Below, in pieces: positions 35,642-44,543 of a DNA stretch of 59,977 nt (position 1 is the first letter of the stretch; every line of letters begins with the position of its first letter). A program made the position numbers and the translations under genes. Source of the DNA: Desulfobulbus_C sp964551175 (lineage in GTDB: Bacteria; Desulfobacterota; Desulfobulbia; Desulfobulbales; Desulfobulbaceae); the NCBI GenBank assembly GCA_964551175.1, contig CAZKBZ010000004.1, forward strand, positions 1 through 59,977, given 5' to 3'. Below the pieces are notes generated by a model. That model searched no databases, was not told the origin of the DNA, and was given only the letters and a program-made list of their open reading frames with translations.

Positions 35642-36469
35642 ATGAAAAAAAGAGCTGCCCCCCCTGTACTCGCAACTGACAGCAGATTGATTGACTCGCA
35701 CTGTCACCTGGATATGAATGCATATCACGCTGACCTTGATGAGATCATCTCCAGTGCGGAAAAGTGCGGGGTCAATAGAATAATTACCATTGGAATTGAC
35801 CTGACCAGTTCCCGCAGAGCGGTGGAACTTGCAGATCAGTATCCCGGTGTATTTGCGACCATCGGTATCCACCCTCACAGTGCAGAAGAGGCAAGTGATG
35901 TGGTTTACCAGGAACTGAAAAAGTTGACATCAAAGCCAAAGGTGGTTGGATATGGTGAGATTGGTCTGGATTATGCCAGGATGTACGCACCAAAAAAGAA
36001 TCAGCTTCAAGTCTTTGCCCAGCAACTTGAGCTTGCCCGGGATCTTCACCTGCCGGTGGTGATCCATGACCGGGATGCACATAAGGACACCCTGATGCTT
36101 CTCAGGCAACAGGGACCGTTTCCGGCCGGTGGCGTCATGCACTGCTTTTCCGGAGATGTCGCTTTTGCCGAAGAAATTCTTGCGCTTGGTTTTTATATTT
36201 CCATACCCGGAATCGTTACCTTTAAAAACGCTGTAGATCTGCAGCAGGTTGTTCTGGAAGTACCGCTTACACGTATGCTCCTTGAAACCGACGGCCCATT
36301 CCTGGCACCGGCCCCCTGGCGGGGAAAAACCAACAGGCCGGAATACCTGCTTTATACAGCAGGCAAGATGGCGGAATTAAGAAATATTTCAGTTGATGAA
36401 GTAGCCAGGCAGACTACGAATAATACGGAGAAGTTGTTTTCCCTGCCCCGAAAAGAGAGCATGCAGTGA
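35642..36469 (+). CDS. tatD: TatD-family metal-dependent hydrolase
   Basis: 275 residues with TatD metal-binding motifs: IDSHCHLDMN, GIHPHSAE, GEIGLDYARMYAPK, QLELARDLHLPVVIHDRDA, MHCFSGD and ETDGPFLAP. Family members are 3'-5' DNases with proposed roles in DNA repair and RNA quality control. Its stop overlaps the GTG start of the next gene. Confidence 0.93.
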   Translation: MKKRAAPPVLATDSRLIDSHCHLDMNAYHADLDEIISSAEKCGVNRIITIGIDLTSSRRAVELADQYPGVFATIGIHPHSAEEASDVVYQELKKLTSKPKVVGYGEIGLDYARMYAPKKNQLQVFAQQLELARDLHLPVVIHDRDAHKDTLMLLRQQGPFPAGGVMHCFSGDVAFAEEILALGFYISIPGIVTFKNAVDLQQVVLEVPLTRMLLETDGPFLAPAPWRGKTNRPEYLLYTAGKMAELRNISVDEVARQTTNNTEKLFSLPRKESMQ

Positions 36470-37155
36470 TTTGTGATAATCTTGATACGGTACAGACCCG
36501 CATTCATGAAGCAGCCGAAAATTGCGGACGAGATCCTCGGGAGATCAAACTTGTCGCTGTTTCCAAAAGGATGCCTGCTGAGGCCGTAGCCGAGGCTTAT
36601 CGTTGCGGCCAGATTATTTTTGGTGAAAATTACCTGCAGGATGCAAGGGATAAAATATTCCAGCTTGAACTCCCTCTGCAGTGGCACTTTATTGGTCACC
36701 TGCAGTCCAATAAGGCTCGAATGGCAACGGAACTTTTCCAGGTTATTGAAACCGTTGATCGGTTCAAAATTGCCCGGGCCCTGGACAGATATGCCGGTGA
36801 ACTCGACAAAACCCTTGAGATACTCATCCAGGTCAACGTGGGAAGAGAACCGCAGAAATCCGGGGTGCTGCCGGAAAAAACCAGGGAATTGCTTCAGGAT
36901 ATCGGTTCCCTCTTAAACCTGAAAGTTCGAGGCCTTATGACCATGCCGCCTTATGGCCGGACACCGGAGGACAGCCGACCCTGGTTCAGAAAACTGAAAC
37001 AGTTGGCTGTTGAACTTGCTTCCAGGGGACTTTTTGAGGATAATGACGCAGTGGAGTTATCCATGGGCATGTCTGGTGATTTTACAGTTGCCATAGAAGA
37101 AGGTGCCACCCTGGTTCGTGTTGGTACCGCGATATTCGGGCCACGGCCGAACTGA
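36466..37155 (+). CDS. YggS/PLPBP pyridoxal-phosphate homeostasis protein
   Basis: 229 residues, the usual length. It contains the PLP-lysine region KLVAVSKRMPAEAVAEAY, FGENYLQDARDKI, WHFIGHLQSNKA, IQVNVGREPQKSG, LSMGMSGDFTVAIEEGATLV and RVGTAIFG. The GTG start overlaps the tatD stop (GTGA), so the two are coupled. It has no enzymatic activity in characterised homologs and keeps PLP balanced. Confidence 0.92.
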   Translation: MICDNLDTVQTRIHEAAENCGRDPREIKLVAVSKRMPAEAVAEAYRCGQIIFGENYLQDARDKIFQLELPLQWHFIGHLQSNKARMATELFQVIETVDRFKIARALDRYAGELDKTLEILIQVNVGREPQKSGVLPEKTRELLQDIGSLLNLKVRGLMTMPPYGRTPEDSRPWFRKLKQLAVELASRGLFEDNDAVELSMGMSGDFTVAIEEGATLVRVGTAIFGPRPN

Positions 37156-37174
37156 AAAAGTTTATGGAGAACAG

Positions 37175-38485
37175 ATGAAAATTACAATGATAGGTACAGG
37201 CTATGTCGGACTGGTAACCGGCACCTGTTTTGCTGAATTTGGTCATCATGTTACCTGTGTAGACAAGATTGAAGATAAAATCACTCAACTCAGAGAGGGG
37301 CATATCCCCATCTACGAGCCGGGACTTGATGCACTTGTTGCAAAAAACGTCAAAGAAGGCCGGCTTAAATTTACGACAAGTCTGGATGATGCGATCCCCG
37401 AGGCAGAAGCTGTGTTTATTGCCGTGGGAACACCTTCATCCAGGCGAGGTGACGGTTATGCCGACCTGACCTATATCTATGCAGCGGCAAAAGAGATAGC
37501 TGAATATCTTGATGGGTACACTGTCATTGTCGACAAGAGTACTGTACCGGTTGGCACTGCCCGACAGGTGGCACGAATCATAAGCCAGGAAAACCCGCAA
37601 GCTGATTTTGATGTGGCTTCTAATCCTGAATTTCTCAGGGAAGGTGCTGCCATTACTGATTTCATGCGTCCGGACCGGGTAGTCATCGGGGTGGAAGCCG
37701 AGAGATCGGAACAGGTGTTACGTGAAGTCTACAAGCCTCTGTACCTGAGGGATACCCCCATTGTCAGCACCTCTATTGAAACAGCGGAACTGACCAAATA
37801 TGCAGCCAATGCTTTTCTGGCTGTTAAAATCAGCTTTATAAACGAAATTGCTGCTGTCTGCGAGGCCGTGGGAGCTGATGTCTCCGATCTTGCCAGGGGC
37901 ATAGGTATGGACGGCAGAATCGGTAATAAATTTCTTCATCCAGGACCAGGTTATGGAGGGTCCTGCTTTCCTAAGGATACCCTGGCCCTGATGCGTATTG
38001 TTCAGGAACATGGAGAAAATGTTCGTATTGTGGAAGCAGCAGTCGAAGTCAACGCCGCCCAGAAAGCACGAATGGTCAAAAAAATACGGGATATGCTGGG
38101 TGGATCTGAAGCCGGCAAAACAGTTGCGGTGCTCGGACTGACCTTTAAACCGGAAACCGATGACATGCGGGAAGCTCCGGCAGCCACGATCCTGCCGGCT
38201 CTGCTGGAAAAAGGAGCTCGTATCAAGGCCCACGATCCCAAAGGCATGAAAGAGGCCAGGCAATATCTGCCCGATGAAATAGAATATGTAGAAAATGGTT
38301 ACAGGGCCTGTGATGGTGCTGACGCTGTAATCCTGATGACCGAATGGAATCAGTACAGGGCGCTGGACCTGGAAAAAATCAAGTCAAGCATGAAAGAACC
38401 GGTCTTTATTGACCTTCGCAATGTGTATGACCCGGCAACCATGAAGGAACTCGGGTTTCGCTATACCGGGGTGGGCAGAAAATAA
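37175..38485 (+). CDS. ugd: UDP-glucose 6-dehydrogenase
   Basis: Oxidises UDP-glucose to UDP-glucuronate for cell-surface polysaccharides. 436 residues from the ATG at 37175 (KITMIGTGYVGLVTGTCFAE), with GGAG just upstream; a longer in-frame start would run into the yggS-like gene. Catalytic Cys in PGPGYGGSCFPKDTLALM; NAD motif GTGYVG; LGLTFKPETDDMREAPA. No other polysaccharide genes adjoin it. Confidence 0.95.
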   Translation: MKITMIGTGYVGLVTGTCFAEFGHHVTCVDKIEDKITQLREGHIPIYEPGLDALVAKNVKEGRLKFTTSLDDAIPEAEAVFIAVGTPSSRRGDGYADLTYIYAAAKEIAEYLDGYTVIVDKSTVPVGTARQVARIISQENPQADFDVASNPEFLREGAAITDFMRPDRVVIGVEAERSEQVLREVYKPLYLRDTPIVSTSIETAELTKYAANAFLAVKISFINEIAAVCEAVGADVSDLARGIGMDGRIGNKFLHPGPGYGGSCFPKDTLALMRIVQEHGENVRIVEAAVEVNAAQKARMVKKIRDMLGGSEAGKTVAVLGLTFKPETDDMREAPAATILPALLEKGARIKAHDPKGMKEARQYLPDEIEYVENGYRACDGADAVILMTEWNQYRALDLEKIKSSMKEPVFIDLRNVYDPATMKELGFRYTGVGRK

Positions 38486-38501
38486 GAGATGGTTTCGTTG
38501 G

Positions 38502-38531
38502 AGCTCTCTTTTGTGAATGGAAAAGAGAGCT
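38502..38531. terminator. Hairpin between convergent ugd and small Cys protein gene
   Basis: AGCTCTCTTTT (38502-38512) and AAAAGAGAGCT (38521-38531) make a perfect 11-bp stem with an 8-base loop. The T-rich arm can serve as a terminator for either strand. Confidence 0.6.
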
Positions 38532-38540
38532 TGTACGACA

Positions 38541-38792
38541 TTAACCTCTGCGCGAGGATGAGGCCCGCTTGGCAGCTTTTAGTGGATTGATACGTACCTT
38601 GACAACCTTGATTTCTGGCTTGGCATGGGTTGCAAAATTACAGATTCCCAGCCGCCATTTTGCTGCCGGATTCACATATGTTTTACAGTAGTTAGTGCTG
38701 TTTTCTTCAACAATACGATCACACCCGTCACACTTGTCGATAACCGGCTGAAACGAACCCGCACTATATGATTTTGCCTCGTTGGTCTGCAT
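38541..38792 (-). CDS. Small four-cysteine protein, possible Fe-S protein
   Basis: 83 residues. Cysteines at CDGCDRIV, YCKTY and GICNFATHAKPE, with an Arg/Lys-rich C-terminal tail. The CxxC..C..C pattern with WRLGIC recalls small cluster-binding subunits of anaerobic enzymes, but I cannot name the family. GGAGG precedes the ATG. It diverges from pilC across a 189-base AT-rich region that should hold both promoters. Confidence 0.65.
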   Translation of the reverse strand: MQTNEAKSYSAGSFQPVIDKCDGCDRIVEENSTNYCKTYVNPAAKWRLGICNFATHAKPEIKVVKVRINPLKAAKRASSSRRG

Positions 38793-38981
38793 TTTGCCAA
38801 CCTCCTGAAAAAATATAATTTTTTTCTTGAATCAGAAAAATTTCTTCCATACAATAGAATAAATTGTGTCGGTTAACTCCGCCACAACAGAGAAAAGAAT
38901 TTATAAATAGTATTGGAGCTGCTGTCAACTACTTATCCGGTATTCTCTGTTTTCGGAAATTTTTTATCTGGAGTTTAAACC

Positions 38982-40187
38982 ATGCCCGTTTATGTGTGGA
39001 AGGGAAAAAACAGTTATGGCGAAAAACGTAAAGGCGAAATTGAAGCTGTCAACGAAGCAGCAGCTCTTGGCCAACTGAAACGTTTACGCATTGAAAACCC
39101 GAAGATCAAAGAAAAGCCAAAAGATATTTTTGAAAATATCGCAATCTTCAAGCCAAAAGTTACAGGAAAGGACATCGTCATTTTTACCCGCCAGATGTCA
39201 ACAATGATTGATGCGGGTCTTCCCCTGGTCCAGTGCCTGCAGATCTTGGCAAAACAGCAGGATAACTCAACATTCAAACGGGTATTGACTGAAATTCAAG
39301 CTGATGTTGAATCGGGAACCACGTTGGCTGATGCCATGCGCAAGCACCCGAAGGTTTTTGACAACCTGTATTCAAACATGATCGAAGCAGGTGAGCTCGG
39401 TGGTATCCTGGATACTATTTTGGCTCGTCTGGCTGTTTTTAAAGAAAAAGCCATGGCCCTGCAGAAAAAAATAAAAGGAGCCATGACATATCCAGCTATC
39501 TGTCTGGCCATTGCTCTGATTATTCTGGTTGTCATTCTGGTCTTTGTCGTTCCTGTTTTTGCCAAGATGTTTGAAGAATTCGGCTCTGCTCTGCCGGCTC
39601 CGACCCAGTTTGTTGTTGACATGAGCAATTTTTTTAAAAGCAACATCATTTTTATTATTATTGGTGCATTTATTGTTTCTTTTATTATCAAAAAAATTTA
39701 TAATACAGAAAAAGGACGATTAAAAATAGATAACCTCCTTTTAAAAGCACCCGTGATAGGACCTCTTCTCCGGCGGGTTGCTGTTTCCAAGTTTACCAGA
39801 ACACTCAGCACCATGCTTCAGAGTGGCGTCCCTATCCTTGATGCCTTACAGGTCGTTGCCAGAACATCTGGAAATAAAGTTATTGAGCGGGCTGTTTTTC
39901 ATGTAGCCGACTCCATTGCAGAAGGTCGTCCCATTGCTGAACCTCTTGAGGAATCAGGGGTTTTCCCAAACATGGTAGTCCAGATGATCAATGTTGGAGA
40001 GTCGGTTGGTGCTCTGGACGCCATGCTTGAAAAAATTGCAGATTTTTACGACGAAGAGGTTGACCAGGCTGTGGAAAATCTGACCGCCATGATAGAGCCG
40101 TTTATGATGGTTTTCCTGGGCGGCATGATCGGTGGACTGGTTGTAGCCATGTACCTGCCTATTTTTAAAATGGCAAGTGTTGTCTAA
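38982..40187 (+). CDS. pilC: Type IV pilus / type II secretion inner membrane protein PilC/GspF
   Basis: 401 residues with two GspF domains (~65-190 and ~268-390: FTRQMSTMIDAGLPLVQCLQ; FTRTLSTMLQSGVPILDALQ), three membrane helices (KGAMTYPAICLAIALIILVV, a central helix at ~222 and MMVFLGGMIGGLVVAMYLPI), and a short N-terminal arm (MPVYVWKGKNSYGEKRKGEI). This is the platform protein for pilus assembly. No pilB, pilT or pilin genes adjoin it, so it is an orphan locus. Confidence 0.93.
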   Translation: MPVYVWKGKNSYGEKRKGEIEAVNEAAALGQLKRLRIENPKIKEKPKDIFENIAIFKPKVTGKDIVIFTRQMSTMIDAGLPLVQCLQILAKQQDNSTFKRVLTEIQADVESGTTLADAMRKHPKVFDNLYSNMIEAGELGGILDTILARLAVFKEKAMALQKKIKGAMTYPAICLAIALIILVVILVFVVPVFAKMFEEFGSALPAPTQFVVDMSNFFKSNIIFIIIGAFIVSFIIKKIYNTEKGRLKIDNLLLKAPVIGPLLRRVAVSKFTRTLSTMLQSGVPILDALQVVARTSGNKVIERAVFHVADSIAEGRPIAEPLEESGVFPNMVVQMINVGESVGALDAMLEKIADFYDEEVDQAVENLTAMIEPFMMVFLGGMIGGLVVAMYLPIFKMASVV

Positions 40188-40217
40188 CTATAATGAACCA
40201 CAGCAAGAAGAAAAAAA

Positions 40218-41510
40218 ATGAGCGAAATAATCGATATAGTAGCCAGAGAAATCCTGGATTCCCGGGGAAATCCCACTGTCGAGGTTGAAGTATACCTTGA
40301 AACAGGGGCTGTCGGACGAGCCGCAGTACCGTCCGGGGCATCTACCGGCAAGCGTGAGGCCCTTGAACTGAGGGACAGACGAAAAAAACGGTATGGTGGC
40401 AAAGGTGTTCTCCAGGCAGTAAAAAATGTAAACGAACTGATCGCTCCCAAGTTGCTGGGCTTTGAATCCTCGCTGCAGGTTCTCATTGACCAGACCATGC
40501 TTGCTCTTGATGGTACGCCAAACAAGAAAGAACTTGGTGCCAATGCTATCTTGGGAGTGTCCATGGCCGTGGCGAAAGCAACGGCTGTGGAACTTGATTT
40601 ACCGCTGTACAATTATCTGGGCGGAGTCAATGCCAAAGTGCTGCCTGTACCGATGATGAATATCCTGAACGGTGGCGCACATGCAGACAACAACGTGGAT
40701 ATTCAGGAGTTCATGATTCTGCCTGCTGGGGCTTCATCTTTTGCCAGGGCTTTGCAGATGGGAACAGAGACTTTTCACGCCCTGAAGGCAGTGCTGAAAA
40801 AACGCGGTCTGCAGACAGCAGTTGGAGATGAAGGCGGTTTTGCCCCAAACCTCGGTTCCAACGAAGAGGCCATGGAAGCAATCCTTGAGGGTATACAGAT
40901 GGCGGGTTACAAACCCGGCAAAGACATTTTCATTGGAATTGATGCTGCGGCCAGTGAATTTTACTCTACCAAAGAGAAAAAATACATCCTGTCAGCTGAA
41001 AAAAAACCTAAAAAATCTGCTGATGATTTGATCGCCTTGTATGCAGACTGGGTGAAACGGTATCCTCTTATCTCCATTGAAGACGGTCTTGATGAATCCG
41101 ACTGGAAGGGCTGGAAAAAACTGACCAGAAAACTTGGCAACACCATCCAGCTGGTCGGAGATGACATTTTTGTTACCAACACCAGAATTCTGGCAAAGGG
41201 CATAAACCGTAAGGTGGCAAATTCAATCCTTATCAAGCTCAACCAGATCGGATCGGTTACCGAAACCATTGATGCCGTGGACATGGCCCACAGAGCAGGT
41301 TACACGTCAGTAATTTCGCACCGCTCAGGAGAAACCGAGGACGTAACCATTGCTGATCTTGCTGTTGCCTTGAATACCGGACAGATCAAAACCGGAGCGC
41401 CTTCACGCAGTGATCGGGTAGCAAAATATAACCAGTTGCTGCGCATCGAAGAGGAGCTCGGTGGAGCAGCAACCTATGCAGGCACAACTTCTTTTCAGTT
41501 TCTCTCCTGA
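40218..41510 (+). CDS. eno: Enolase
   Basis: Converts 2-phosphoglycerate to phosphoenolpyruvate. 430 residues: ILDSRGNPTVEVEVYLETGA, the substrate loop PSGASTGKREALELRD, GDEGGFAPNLGSN (Glu), SIEDGLDESDWKGWK, SILIKLNQIGSVTETIDAV (catalytic Lys) and SHRSGETEDVTIADLAV. Start 31 bases after pilC; AAGAAGAAAAAAA serves as a weak ribosome site. Confidence 0.97.
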   Translation: MSEIIDIVAREILDSRGNPTVEVEVYLETGAVGRAAVPSGASTGKREALELRDRRKKRYGGKGVLQAVKNVNELIAPKLLGFESSLQVLIDQTMLALDGTPNKKELGANAILGVSMAVAKATAVELDLPLYNYLGGVNAKVLPVPMMNILNGGAHADNNVDIQEFMILPAGASSFARALQMGTETFHALKAVLKKRGLQTAVGDEGGFAPNLGSNEEAMEAILEGIQMAGYKPGKDIFIGIDAAASEFYSTKEKKYILSAEKKPKKSADDLIALYADWVKRYPLISIEDGLDESDWKGWKKLTRKLGNTIQLVGDDIFVTNTRILAKGINRKVANSILIKLNQIGSVTETIDAVDMAHRAGYTSVISHRSGETEDVTIADLAVALNTGQIKTGAPSRSDRVAKYNQLLRIEEELGGAATYAGTTSFQFLS

Positions 41511-41614
41511 TAATAATTGACATACTGTATAAATTTCGTATTATTTATACATAATTATCAAAACAATAACCAAAGAAAGTCCTTTTTTCAAAAACTGCAT
41601 GGAGGCTTAAACCC

Positions 41615-41899
41615 ATGACCCTGACAAAAGCGGACCTTATTCAGCAGGTTTACAAAAATCATCCTATCCTGACTAAGGCACAGGCAACCGAGTCTGTAGA
41701 AACTTTCCTGGCATTGTCCAAAAACTCGCTTATCAGCGGGGAAGATCTCCTGCTCAGCGGATTCGGTAAGTTCAATGTAAAGGATAAAAAGGCGAGACGA
41801 GGCCGCAATCCGCAGACAGGTGATGAACTTACTTTGGAAGCCAGGCGGGTAGTCACCTTTAAACCGTCCGGCATTCTGCGTGCTAAAATCAACGGATAA
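41615..41899 (+). CDS. ihfA: HU/IHF-family DNA-binding protein (IHF alpha type)
   Basis: 94 residues with the HU/IHF fold: LTKADLIQQVYKNHPILTKA, LSGFGKFNVKDKKARRGRNP (the beta-arm with the intercalating Pro) and RRVVTFKPSGILRAKING. A bends-DNA architectural protein that assists sigma54 promoters and recombination. GGAGG lies upstream of the ATG. Confidence 0.9.
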   Translation: MTLTKADLIQQVYKNHPILTKAQATESVETFLALSKNSLISGEDLLLSGFGKFNVKDKKARRGRNPQTGDELTLEARRVVTFKPSGILRAKING

Positions 41900-41920
41900 T
41901 AATCACCCGCTTGAATATTC

Positions 41921-41956
41921 ATAAACCGGGACCAGGCGGCCCCGGTTTATTTTTTT
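41921..41956 (+). terminator. Rho-independent terminator after ihfA
   Basis: A perfect 10-bp stem, ATAAACCGGG (41921-41930) with CCCGGTTTAT (41941-41950), is followed directly by TTTTTTC. Strong intrinsic terminator. Confidence 0.9.
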
Positions 41957-42008
41957 CGCACTCCCGGTATCTTCTCCTGTTTTTTTCCTTTATACATCGT
42001 TCCACACT

Positions 42009-42962
42009 GTGAACAATCCTACTCAATATCGCCAGATTATGGTGAAAGACATTGACCTGGCTGACACCAGGTACAGCCTTTCACAATTTTCTCCTGCATA
42101 TCCGGATATACAGCTGAGAGAACATATTAAAGCCTTTGGCATCCTTCACCCTCCTCTCCTGTTGGAACAGCCAACAGATCACTACATTATCCTCTCCGGC
42201 AGAAAACGTATTCAAATTGTTGCAGAGCAAGGAAGCTCTCCTTTGATGGCTCTTGTCATTCCCTGCAGATATGCCAATCAGCCGCAGGTCATTTTTTCCA
42301 CACTGCTCCAGCATAAACTTGTCACTTCTCCTCTGGGGAGCATTGAACAGGCTGTTTTTTTCCAAAAAGCCATGGCCTGCCTGCCCGCAGAGCAGGTCAT
42401 GGAATTTCTTCCTGCCATGGGATACAGAAAAAAAAAACATATCCCTGCTGCTCTGATATCTCTGCTTGAACTTCATCCAACTGCTCAATCTGGATTACAC
42501 AGGGAGGTCCTCTCGCTGCGGGCAGGAAAAAAACTGCTTCAACTTTTGCCAGAGGATCAACAAATACTGACTGAACTCATTGAGGAATTGCAGTTAGGCG
42601 GCTCCAAACAGCAGAAACTCATCGATCTCGTTTTTGAGCTGACAAAAAGAACACGAATCCGTGGGCAGGATCTGTTGAAACAATGGCAGGAAAAAGAAAA
42701 AGATAAGCAGCATAACGGGCCGCAGAAGGCAGCATCCCTGCTGAACTGGCTGCAGGAAAAATGCAGCCCCAGGTCCGTTGCAGCTGCAGAAAAGTTCAAA
42801 AAATTCAGCCGACAGCTTGGGCTGCCTCTTGGAGTACAGCTAAGTCACACGCTTTCTTTTGAAGATGAACGGGTAACACTGAATATAGAATTTCGTTCAA
42901 AAAAGAATCTGGAAAAACAGTGGCCTCAGATACAAAATTTTCTCGCAAATCTGGACTTATGA
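42009..42962 (+). CDS. ParB-like nuclease-domain protein, orphan
   Basis: 317 residues from a GTG start. Residues ~10-110 form a ParB N-terminal-like domain (VKDIDLADTRYSLSQFSPAY; IKAFGILHPPLLLEQPTDHY followed by ILSGRKRIQI). The rest is helical and charged. The specific ParB CTP-binding GxRR box is replaced by LSGRKR. No parA partner, parS site or phage genes adjoin it, so a role in chromosome segregation is not indicated; it may be a regulator. The last codons overlap the ribD stop on the other strand. Confidence 0.75.
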   Translation: MNNPTQYRQIMVKDIDLADTRYSLSQFSPAYPDIQLREHIKAFGILHPPLLLEQPTDHYIILSGRKRIQIVAEQGSSPLMALVIPCRYANQPQVIFSTLLQHKLVTSPLGSIEQAVFFQKAMACLPAEQVMEFLPAMGYRKKKHIPAALISLLELHPTAQSGLHREVLSLRAGKKLLQLLPEDQQILTELIEELQLGGSKQQKLIDLVFELTKRTRIRGQDLLKQWQEKEKDKQHNGPQKAASLLNWLQEKCSPRSVAAAEKFKKFSRQLGLPLGVQLSHTLSFEDERVTLNIEFRSKKNLEKQWPQIQNFLANLDL

Positions 42963-44063
42963 ATCCCTGGCTACCAGTCCTTGAATCAACAGGTCTTTGC
43001 CAAGCTGTTCTGTTGACATTTCTGTCAGTGTCACCGGGGTATCCTGTTCATTGACACTGTAACCGGCAATAAGCGGCATTCCTTTGTTACCGATAAAATA
43101 GGGGGCTGTAAAAAGAAAAACCTGGTCCACAAGCTTTGCACGTAAAAATGAGCCATGAACAGCTGCTCCGCCCTCAACCAGAATCGAGGCGATGTCAGAT
43201 TTGCCCAACAGCTGCAGGATCTGATGCAATTCCAGGCGTCCTGCCTGATCGATTTCGACCCGGTGAATAACTGCACCCGCCTGTTTCAACTTTTCCAGCC
43301 GTTCTTCAGATGCAAAGGGGCCACAAAAGATCCAGGTTGCCGCCAGGGACTGCTGCTGCAGTATTTTTGCTTCAGGTGGAAGTTGAAGGCGGCTGTCAAG
43401 GATAACCCGAAGTGGATCCCGCCCGCCGTCGGGTAGCCTGGTAGTCAGAGAAGGATTATCTATTAAGGCCGTACCTATACCGATCAGTATGGCATCCAGC
43501 CTGTCTCTGAGATCATGAACCCGCTTTTTTGATTCAGGCCCTGTGATTGCACCTCCATGCCCCCGTTTGCGGCTGATCATGCCATCCAGGCTCATGCCGG
43601 CTTTCATCACCACCCAGGGAAGGCCGGTTGTAGAATGTTTAACAAAGGGATGGTTGAGACGTCTGCATTCATCTTCCAGAACGCCCATCTCTACCTCAAG
43701 GCCCTGAACCTTCAGATAATCAGCCCCGCCATGTGCCACGGGATTGGGATCAGCCATACCAATGACCACCCTTTTCAGCCCGGCTGCAACTACAGCCCGG
43801 CTGCAGGGCGGAGTCCTGCCCGTATGGTTGCAGGGCTCAAGAGTTACATAAAGTGTTGCCCCTGAGCAGGACTGGCCGGCATCGGCAATGGCATTGATCT
43901 CGGCATGGGGAGTACCCGCCCGGCGATGATATCCCTGCCCCACCACACTATTGTCCCTGACAATAACGGCACCAACACAGGGATTAGGCGATGTCCTGCC
44001 CTGCCCTCTTTTTGCCTGGTCAATGGCGAGCTGCATAAATCTGATGTCATCTTCGCTCTTCAT
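42957..44063 (-). CDS. ribD: RibD riboflavin biosynthesis deaminase/reductase
   Basis: Bifunctional enzyme of riboflavin synthesis. 368 residues. The deaminase half has zinc site motifs HAEINAIADAG and VTLEPCNHTGRTPPC; the reductase half has GMSLDGMISRKRGHGGAITG, ILIGIGTALIDNPSLTTRLP and LVEGGAAVHGSFL. It follows nrdR in a common minus-strand arrangement; other rib genes are outside the window. Confidence 0.95.
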   Translation of the reverse strand: MKSEDDIRFMQLAIDQAKRGQGRTSPNPCVGAVIVRDNSVVGQGYHRRAGTPHAEINAIADAGQSCSGATLYVTLEPCNHTGRTPPCSRAVVAAGLKRVVIGMADPNPVAHGGADYLKVQGLEVEMGVLEDECRRLNHPFVKHSTTGLPWVVMKAGMSLDGMISRKRGHGGAITGPESKKRVHDLRDRLDAILIGIGTALIDNPSLTTRLPDGGRDPLRVILDSRLQLPPEAKILQQQSLAATWIFCGPFASEERLEKLKQAGAVIHRVEIDQAGRLELHQILQLLGKSDIASILVEGGAAVHGSFLRAKLVDQVFLFTAPYFIGNKGMPLIAGYSVNEQDTPVTLTEMSTEQLGKDLLIQGLVARDS

Positions 44064-44078
44064 AGCAGCAAAAAACAG

Positions 44079-44543
44079 TCAATCACCGTTACGCTCACCT
44101 AAAAACTGTTTAAGTTCCTCCATGAACTCATTCACATCCTTAAACTGCCGGTAAACAGAAGCAAAACGAACGTATGCCACCTCATCAAGTCCGGGCAGTG
44201 CTTCCATGACCCATTCCCCGATCTGAGAGGTGGGTATTTCCTTACCCCCGACATCCTGAAGTCTCCGTTCAATCTCATCCACAAATGTATCGATATCCGC
44301 CATGCTTACCGGCAGTTTTTCGCAGGCTTTTTCCAGGCCGACAATCATCTTTCCCCTGTTCCAGGGCTCACGACGTCCGTCCTTTTTCACCAGCATGGGC
44401 ATCATCATCTCGATACGTTCATAGGTAGTGAACCGCTGCTTACAGGAAGCACAGACACGCCTCCGCCGGGTTATGGTCTTATCCTTATTCAGACGTGAAT
44501 CAATAACCCGGTTGTCAAGATGACTGCAGTAGGGACATTTCAT
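44079..44543 (-). CDS. nrdR: NrdR transcriptional repressor
   Basis: Represses ribonucleotide reductase genes in response to nucleotides. 154 residues: zinc ribbon CPYCSHLDNRVIDSR and CASCKQRFTTYER, then an ATP-cone domain (LVKKDGRREPWNRGKMIVGL; EVAYVRFASVYRQFKD). Its start overlaps the glyA stop. Confidence 0.96.
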   Translation of the reverse strand: MKCPYCSHLDNRVIDSRLNKDKTITRRRRVCASCKQRFTTYERIEMMMPMLVKKDGRREPWNRGKMIVGLEKACEKLPVSMADIDTFVDEIERRLQDVGGKEIPTSQIGEWVMEALPGLDEVAYVRFASVYRQFKDVNEFMEELKQFLGERNGD

